From an uncultured Clostridia bacterium (lineage in GTDB: Bacteria > Bacillota > Clostridia > Lachnospirales > Anaerotignaceae), in contig CATZIM010000045.1 of assembly GCA_958420075.1 (NCBI GenBank), positions 1 through 9,944 of the forward strand: a DNA stretch of 9,944 nucleotides. Direction: 5' to 3'. The translations under genes were made by a program, and so were the position numbers. The notes beneath the pieces were generated by a model. The model did not search any database and was not told the origin of the DNA. It was given only the letters and a program-made list of their open reading frames with translations. Below, in pieces: positions 6,122 to 9,944 of the stretch (its first letter is position 1; each line of letters begins with the position of its first letter).

Positions 6122-6162
6122 ATACGGCGTATTTCCCTTTTGGAAAATACGCCGTATTTTTT
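6122..6162 (+). terminator. Intrinsic terminator after the 46-aa gene
   Basis: ATACGGCGTATTT (6122-6134) pairs perfectly over 13 bp with 6145-6157 around a 10-nt loop, followed by a run of six Ts (6157-6162). It starts 5 bp after the 46-aa stop codon and ends 6 bp before the stop of the convergent 84-aa gene. The minus-strand flank lacks a T-run, so it mainly serves the plus strand. Confidence 0.88.
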
Positions 6163-6168
6163 ATGTTG

Positions 6169-6423
6169 TCACAGTCCCATAAGCCCCATGATCTGCTGCA
6201 TCTGTGCCCGGTCGCCTTCCGGCAGATTTTGAGACACTGCCGCCAGCAGGGCTTTTTGTTCTTCTTTAGACAAGCTGCCTCCTTGCGCCAATGCTTCTCC
6301 ATATTCCAGAAAAACATCCAATCGTTCCAGTCCTGTTTTATCCTTGCTTTTTTCCTGGGCTTCCCGGATCAGCCGCAGCCGTTCCTCGCCCAGAGCCTCC
6401 ATTTGTGCCTTTGTCCAGTCCAT
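6169..6423 (-). CDS. Hypothetical helical protein, 84 aa
   Basis: Family not recognised. The protein is soluble, highly charged and predicted helical. It begins MDWTKAQMEALGEERLRLIR, and the C-terminal part (about residues 57-84, KALLAAVSQNLPEGDRAQM onward) resembles the repeat found twice in the 162-aa protein upstream. No signal peptide or catalytic motif is visible. The ATG at 6421-6423 has AAAGGAGGGATTGG directly before it, a strong site. The gene overlaps the 3' end of the 162-aa gene by 86 bp in another frame, so translation is probably coupled. It ends close to the plus-strand terminator at 6122-6162. Confidence 0.78.
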   Translation of the reverse strand: MDWTKAQMEALGEERLRLIREAQEKSKDKTGLERLDVFLEYGEALAQGGSLSKEEQKALLAAVSQNLPEGDRAQMQQIMGLMGL

Positions 6424-6826
6424 CCAATCCCTCCTTTTGTATGAGGATCTCCCTTGCGTCCATAACTCGCATAAGGGTATCCAGTCTTGTCTGTTCGCCT
6501 TGGGACAGGCAGGGGCGAATGGCTGAAAGCATCTGCCTTCTGCGCACAGATGGCGGCAGGGTATCCCGGCTGCGGGCTTGAAGAACGCCTCCCGTCAGCA
6601 TCCGCCGCATTTCCATGAGCCGCACCACTACATACAGATCCCGCTGGTACTCCTGATCCAGAAAAGGAATGGCTGCCATGAGCATTTTCTCCTGCTTTTC
6701 CCCTTCCTCCTCCACTGCCGGCGCAGACTGCTGCGGCGCCTGCGGCATATCCTGCCCCATGAGCCGGCGCAGTCTTTCCAGCCTTCCTGCCAGATTCATG
6801 AGTTCTGTTTTCCGGTTTTCCTCCAT
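6338..6826 (-). CDS. Hypothetical protein with two copies of a ~30-residue helical repeat, 162 aa
   Basis: Family not recognised. The N-terminus is helical and basic (ELMNLAGRLERLRRLMGQ), followed by a Pro/Gln/Glu linker at about residues 28-45. Two repeats then align without gaps, residues 48-77 (MLMAAIPFLDQEYQ...) and 99-128 (MLSAIRPCLSQGEQ...), with 12 of 30 positions identical; the pattern is ML-x-A, a Pro and Leu turn, then an amphipathic helix ending RxML/REIL. The last 28 residues (Gly-, Ala- and Lys-rich) lie in the overlap with the 84-aa gene and look like poorly constrained sequence. The ATG has GGAGG 7 nt upstream. It is the first gene of a two-gene set with the 84-aa gene. The repeats suggest protein-protein interaction, perhaps homo-oligomerisation, but the function is unknown. 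Confidence 0.75.
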   Translation of the reverse strand: MEENRKTELMNLAGRLERLRRLMGQDMPQAPQQSAPAVEEEGEKQEKMLMAAIPFLDQEYQRDLYVVVRLMEMRRMLTGGVLQARSRDTLPPSVRRRQMLSAIRPCLSQGEQTRLDTLMRVMDAREILIQKEGLDGLDKGTNGGSGRGTAAADPGSPGKKQG

Positions 6827-6945
6827 GGTATTCCCTCCATCCTGTCCTTCATCAAAAGATATGCCGCCGGAAGGAAAAAAAGAACTTCTTTCTCATTCCC
6901 AAAAAACTGCCCTTCGCATACTCTGTCAGAAAGGGGGTCTTTCAA

Positions 6946-7182
6946 ATGGAGCATTTTACAGATACCGCCATTTCGTCAAAATCATTCCCCACAGGAAAAG
7001 GCATCGGCATTGCCATACTGGACACAGGCATCTCTCCTGTGGCGGATTTTACCATACCTACAGACCGCATCATCGCTTTTCGGGATTTCATCAACGGACG
7101 GACAACGCCTTACGACGATAACGGACACGGGACCCATGTGACAGGCGCAAAAAAAGAAACAACGCCTATGTTTTTCACATAG
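6946..7182 (+). pseudogene. Truncated subtilisin-family (S8) serine peptidase, N-terminal fragment
   Basis: The ORF starts like a clostridial S8 peptidase and keeps two of the three catalytic residues: Asp26 in GKGIGIAILDTGIS and His61 in DDNGHGTHVTG. Homology ends right after HGTHVTG (position 7146). A full protease would continue for at least 200 more residues, including the oxyanion Asn and the catalytic Ser. Instead the frame runs into the T-tract and stem of a minus-strand terminator and stops within about 11 codons. The start has a good ribosome binding site (AAGGGGGTC, 6931-6939), so the 5' end looks intact and a 78-aa peptide could still be made, but it cannot be an active protease. 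The break looks like a deletion or rearrangement junction with the TRAP operon end. No transposon remnant is visible. Confidence 0.8.
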
Positions 7183-7185
7183 GCG
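7149..7185 (-). terminator. Intrinsic terminator of the TRAP operon
   Basis: On the minus strand a 9-bp perfect stem (7177-7185 with 7163-7171, CGCCTATGT) and 5-nt loop are followed by TTGTTTC and seven Ts (7149-7155). It lies 60 nt beyond the stop of the 26-codon ORF and about 160 nt beyond dctM. It coincides with the point where the S8 gene is broken. Confidence 0.82.
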
Positions 7186-7245
7186 CTGCCTCTTCCATTT
7201 TCTTATAATGCTTTTATATGTAGGAGTTAGAGATTATCCGATTGA

Positions 7246-7326
7246 TTACTGGAACATGAGAAATGCTACCAGTACGATGATGCAAGCATCTACCAAGTGG
7301 CTGCAAGCATTTTTACACCACTGCAT
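7246..7326 (-). CDS. Candidate 26-aa single-helix microprotein after dctM
   Basis: An ATG at 7324-7326, 20 bp after the dctM stop, opens 26 codons ending in TAA. GGAAGG lies 10 nt upstream, slightly long but usable. The peptide begins MQWCKNACSHLVDAC and continues as an uninterrupted hydrophobic helix (IIVLVAFLMFQ). The segment HLVDACIIVLVAFLM resembles the start of DctQ, HLEACFIVPLMFLM, with 9 shared residues if one gap is allowed. It lies inside the TRAP transcript, before the operon terminator. It may be a small accessory membrane peptide of the transporter, a remnant of a duplicated dctQ, or chance. Expression is not shown by sequence alone. Confidence 0.5.
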   Translation of the reverse strand: MQWCKNACSHLVDACIIVLVAFLMFQ

Positions 7327-7346
7327 GATTTTTTCGCCTTCCTTCT

Positions 7347-8639
7347 TTAACCTAACAGATTAGGCAGGAACATAGAGATTGCCGGTACATAAGTGATCAG
7401 CATCAATGTTGCGATCATCAGCACCAGGAAGGGGATGATCCCCTTGATGACCACATCCAGCGTCGTTTCCCCAACACGGGAAGCAACGAACAGGTTTACG
7501 CCCAGTGGAGGTGTGATGAAGCCGATTGCCAGGTTGGTTACCATGATGATACCGAAGTGAACGGGGTCAACGCCCAGAGCTGTTACAACAGGGAACAGGA
7601 TGGGAGCCAGAATCATGATCGCACATACTGTTTCCATGAAGCAGCCTACCAACAGCAGCAGCAGGTTGATCAAAAGCAGGATCAGCACTTTGCTGTCTGT
7701 CATAGTTGTCAGCAGAGTTGCAACGGTTGTAGGGATACGACCCAGTGTCAGGACTTTGGAGAAACCGGTTGCACAGCCGATAACCACCAGAATGGTTGCG
7801 GTTGTTTCGCAGGCTCTCTTTGTTACATCCAGCATCTGTTTGAAGTTCAGTTCTTTATGTACGAACAGACCGATGATCAAGCTGTAGATTACGGATACAG
7901 CAGCTGCTTCTGTAGGGGTGAAGATACCACCGTAGATACCGCCCAGGATGATAACGGGGGACAGCAGCGCCCATTTGCCTCTCCATACTTCGCGGAGCGC
8001 ACGGCTGATGCTAAAAGGTTCTGTGTCGCCTTTATAGCCAGCTTTTCTTGCGTAGAAGTAGCTGTAAGCGATCAGTACCAGACCAATGAGGATACCAGGG
8101 ATGAAACCTGCCAGGAACAGGGAGCTTACAGAGCTGTTTACAGTTACGGAGTAAACAACCATAGGGATACTGGGCGGGATGATAACGCCGATGGAACCAG
8201 CGGCAGCAATCAGCGCCAGTACGAATTTTTTGTCATAGCCTTTTTCCAGCATGGTAGGAACAACCATACCGCCGACAGCTGCTACAGTTGCCGGGCCGGA
8301 ACCGGAAATAGCTGCGAAGAACATACATACAACAACGGTTACGATGGCAAGACCGCCGCGGATTCTGCCGAAAAATACGTTGGCAACGTCCAGCAGACGT
8401 TTGGAAATACCGCCGCCGCCCATCAATTCACCGGCGAATACGAAGAACGGAATCGCCATGATGGGGAAAGAGTCTGTACCAGTTACCATGTTACGCGCTA
8501 CAAAGCCCAGTGTCAGCTGGTCTGTAGCGAAGATATAAGCCAAGGAAGCGATCCCCAGGGAGAAACCGATGGGAACAGTCAAAACAAGGCTGACGATCAA
8601 TGTGATAAATACCACTGCTGCAATTGCTCCAGTTGTCAT
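7347..8639 (-). CDS. dctM: TRAP transporter large permease, DctM type
   Basis: The large membrane subunit of a tripartite ATP-independent periplasmic transporter, which moves the solute inward by an elevator mechanism coupled to a Na+ or H+ gradient. The 430-aa protein is highly hydrophobic, with a dozen or so membrane segments. It has the conserved repeats of the family: FFAAISGSGPATVAAVGG near residues 107-124 and IIPPSIPM near 153-160, mirrored in the second half by GGIYGGIFTPTEAAA near 233-247, MILAPI near 342-347 and ITPPLGVNLFV near 375-385. Length is normal. Its ATG overlaps the dctQ stop by 4 bp (ATGA), with GAGGAGG in the dctQ end as ribosome binding site, so translation is coupled and the two membrane subunits are made together. 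Confidence 0.97.
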   Translation of the reverse strand: MTTGAIAAVVFITLIVSLVLTVPIGFSLGIASLAYIFATDQLTLGFVARNMVTGTDSFPIMAIPFFVFAGELMGGGGISKRLLDVANVFFGRIRGGLAIVTVVVCMFFAAISGSGPATVAAVGGMVVPTMLEKGYDKKFVLALIAAAGSIGVIIPPSIPMVVYSVTVNSSVSSLFLAGFIPGILIGLVLIAYSYFYARKAGYKGDTEPFSISRALREVWRGKWALLSPVIILGGIYGGIFTPTEAAAVSVIYSLIIGLFVHKELNFKQMLDVTKRACETTATILVVIGCATGFSKVLTLGRIPTTVATLLTTMTDSKVLILLLINLLLLLVGCFMETVCAIMILAPILFPVVTALGVDPVHFGIIMVTNLAIGFITPPLGVNLFVASRVGETTLDVVIKGIIPFLVLMIATLMLITYVPAISMFLPNLLG

Positions 8640-9124
8640 GCTTCCTGCACCTCCTCGTGATTATGCAATGCTTTGATTCTTCTGATGATGCACTGAACCT
8701 GACGGATGGCTGTCAGAACGAAGCCAACCAGAGGTGCTGCGTATACAAACTGCATGGGTACATGCAGCGCGGGAGAAATCTGACCGCTGGCAGAGATTTT
8801 CTGGAAAACGGTGACAGATGTTACCGCAATGAATACGGCAAAAGCCAGTACGATGATTTCACTGAGGATTTCCACATAAGGACGTGCTTTCTTAGGATAA
8901 ATATTGATGGCAGCGTCGATGCGGATATGTGCTTCTTTTTTCGCTGTGTAAGCCACAGAGAAATAAACCAGCCATACAAACAGATATCTTGCCATTTCTT
9001 CAGACCATGTCAGAGAGCTATGGAATACATAACGCATGACAACCTGAATAAAAATGATAATACTCATCAAAAACATCAAAGGCACGATGAAGCATGCTTC
9101 CAGATGTTCATTCAAAAACTTCAT
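8636..9124 (-). CDS. dctQ: TRAP transporter small permease, DctQ type
   Basis: The small four-helix membrane subunit that pairs with DctM. The 162-aa product has hydrophobic segments at about residues 11-30, 48-60, 86-106 and 124-145. It carries the family signature after helix 1: MRYVFHSSLTWSEEMARYLF (residues 30-49), with the conserved Trp40, Glu42-Glu43 and Arg46. The C-terminus is polar, basic then acidic (HNHEEVQEA). The ATG has GGGGAGGG 8 nt upstream. It starts 23 bp after the dctP stop and overlaps dctM by 4 bp, the usual P-Q-M order. Confidence 0.95.
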   Translation of the reverse strand: MKFLNEHLEACFIVPLMFLMSIIIFIQVVMRYVFHSSLTWSEEMARYLFVWLVYFSVAYTAKKEAHIRIDAAINIYPKKARPYVEILSEIIVLAFAVFIAVTSVTVFQKISASGQISPALHVPMQFVYAAPLVGFVLTAIRQVQCIIRRIKALHNHEEVQEA

Positions 9125-9147
9125 ACCTTTTTCCCTCCCCTGTATCT

Positions 9148-9944
9148 TTACGCCGCAGGTGCTGCTTCAACATCGGTTTCCGTCTGTGCCGGTGTATCTG
9201 TCGTCTGTTCTGCGGGATACTTTTCTTTCGCTTTTTCGGCTTCGCTGTAAAGCAGATCGATTACTTCAGGATGTTCTACTTTTTCATAAGCCATATCTTT
9301 GATGCCTGCGCAAGCAGCTTTCATTTCTTCCACTACTTCAGGGCTCAGTTCAGAATAATTCATGCCGGGATAGTTTTTGATATTTTCCAAAGCAACGGCT
9401 TCATATTCGGAACATCTTTCACGTTCATAAGCAACGGCTTCGTCGGAAATTTTCATGATGATATCCTGTTCTTCCGGTGTCAGACCGTTGAATGTTTCTC
9501 CACTCATAAGGATAACGTAAGGAGAATAGATGTGTTTTGTATAAACATAGTATTTCTGTACTTCCTGGAATTTGGACTGCCATGTCAGTTCAGCACCATT
9601 GTCCTGACCGTCTACAGTACCCTGCTGCAAAGCGGTGAACAATTCTGTGAAAGCCATAGGTGTAGGGTTGGCACCATATGCTTTCCACTGTGCCAGCTGC
9701 AATTCATTTTCCATGATACGAATCTTCAGACCTTTCAGGTCATCCATGGATTCGATGGGTTTGTCTGTGGTGGACAGTGTACGGAAAGAGTTTTCCTGCC
9801 ACTGCAGCAGCTGGAAACCAACTTCGTTGAGCTGTTCGCCTAGGTAGTCGCCCAGTTCGCCGTCCAGCACTTCGTATACCTGCTGTTTGTTTTCAAAAAC
9901 CCAAGGAATATCCAGACAGTAAATATCGTTACAGAAAGCAGCTA
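9148..9944 (-). CDS. dctP: TRAP transporter solute-binding protein, DctP type (5' end outside window)
   Basis: The extracytoplasmic receptor that captures the solute for DctQM. The frame is open to the window edge; 264 C-terminal residues are visible and the signal peptide is not. The family core is clear: LKGLKIRIMENELQLAQWKA with the Arg that normally binds the substrate carboxylate, then GANPTPMAFTELFTALQQGT, VDGQDNGAELTW, and the later GLTPEEQDII. This indicates a carboxylate-type ligand; which one (C4-dicarboxylate, keto acid, other) cannot be told. The C-terminus carries an extra Thr/Ala/Glu-rich tail (AEQTTDTPAQTETDVEAAPA) that looks unstructured and is unusual for the family. The promoter must lie outside the window. 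Confidence 0.95.
   Translation of the reverse strand, partial: AAFCNDIYCLDIPWVFENKQQVYEVLDGELGDYLGEQLNEVGFQLLQWQENSFRTLSTTDKPIESMDDLKGLKIRIMENELQLAQWKAYGANPTPMAFTELFTALQQGTVDGQDNGAELTWQSKFQEVQKYYVYTKHIYSPYVILMSGETFNGLTPEEQDIIMKISDEAVAYERERCSEYEAVALENIKNYPGMNYSELSPEVVEEMKAACAGIKDMAYEKVEHPEVIDLLYSEAEKAKEKYPAEQTTDTPAQTETDVEAAPAA

Noticed and set aside
5892..6317. Minus-strand open frame of 141 codons over the 46-aa gene and terminator
   Set aside because: It crosses a strong terminator and the prpE promoter, has no recognisable domain and conflicts with the better supported 84-aa gene.
6840..6945. Sporulation-type promoter elements ahead of the 162-aa gene and S8 fragment
   Set aside because: Matches such as GTATG with a loosely spaced GGGAATGAG are too weak to separate from chance.
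7557..8660. Long plus-strand open frame (367 codons) antisense to dctM
   Set aside because: The product is Cys-, Gln- and Asp-rich low-quality sequence without any domain, exactly opposite a strongly conserved dctM; a mirror effect of dctM codon use.

Overview
The window looks like chromosome of a moderate-GC Bacillota, most likely an anaerobic member of the Clostridia. This rests on the dgt-dnaG-rpoD order, a PrpE-type phosphatase close to the Bacillus protein, strong AGGAGG-type ribosome binding sites and many intrinsic terminators. The genus cannot be fixed from sequence alone. Nearly everything is read from the minus strand; the exceptions are a 46-codon gene and a broken protease gene.

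Positions 1-3300 carry the macromolecular synthesis cluster, reading right to left: dgt (dNTP triphosphohydrolase), dnaG (primase) and the start of rpoD/sigA (housekeeping sigma factor, cut by the window edge). Positions 3375-4115 hold a self-contained unit of two small membrane proteins of unknown function with its own promoter and terminator.

Positions 4136-5038 are the most structured part. Two 182-bp repeat copies, about 84% identical by hand alignment and inverted relative to each other, enclose one XRE-family regulator gene and its upstream region. Each copy folds into two hairpins, and one hairpin differs between copies by changes on both arms that keep it paired. Upstream of the regulator gene are three copies of an AAAAA-Y-GCAC motif, two of them forming a dyad.

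Positions 5057-5857 encode PrpE, a calcineurin-like phosphatase. Next comes a plus-strand 46-aa gene ending at a strong terminator, then two overlapping minus-strand genes (84 and 162 aa) of unknown function that share a degenerate helical repeat. A plus-strand subtilisin-family gene follows, cut off right after its His motif, where it meets a minus-strand terminator.

Positions 7246-9944 are a tripartite TRAP uptake operon, dctP (partial)-dctQ-dctM, for a carboxylate-type solute. Just downstream of dctM lies a 26-codon ORF whose single predicted helix resembles the first helix of DctQ. No tRNA, rRNA, CRISPR array, transposase or integrase gene was seen.
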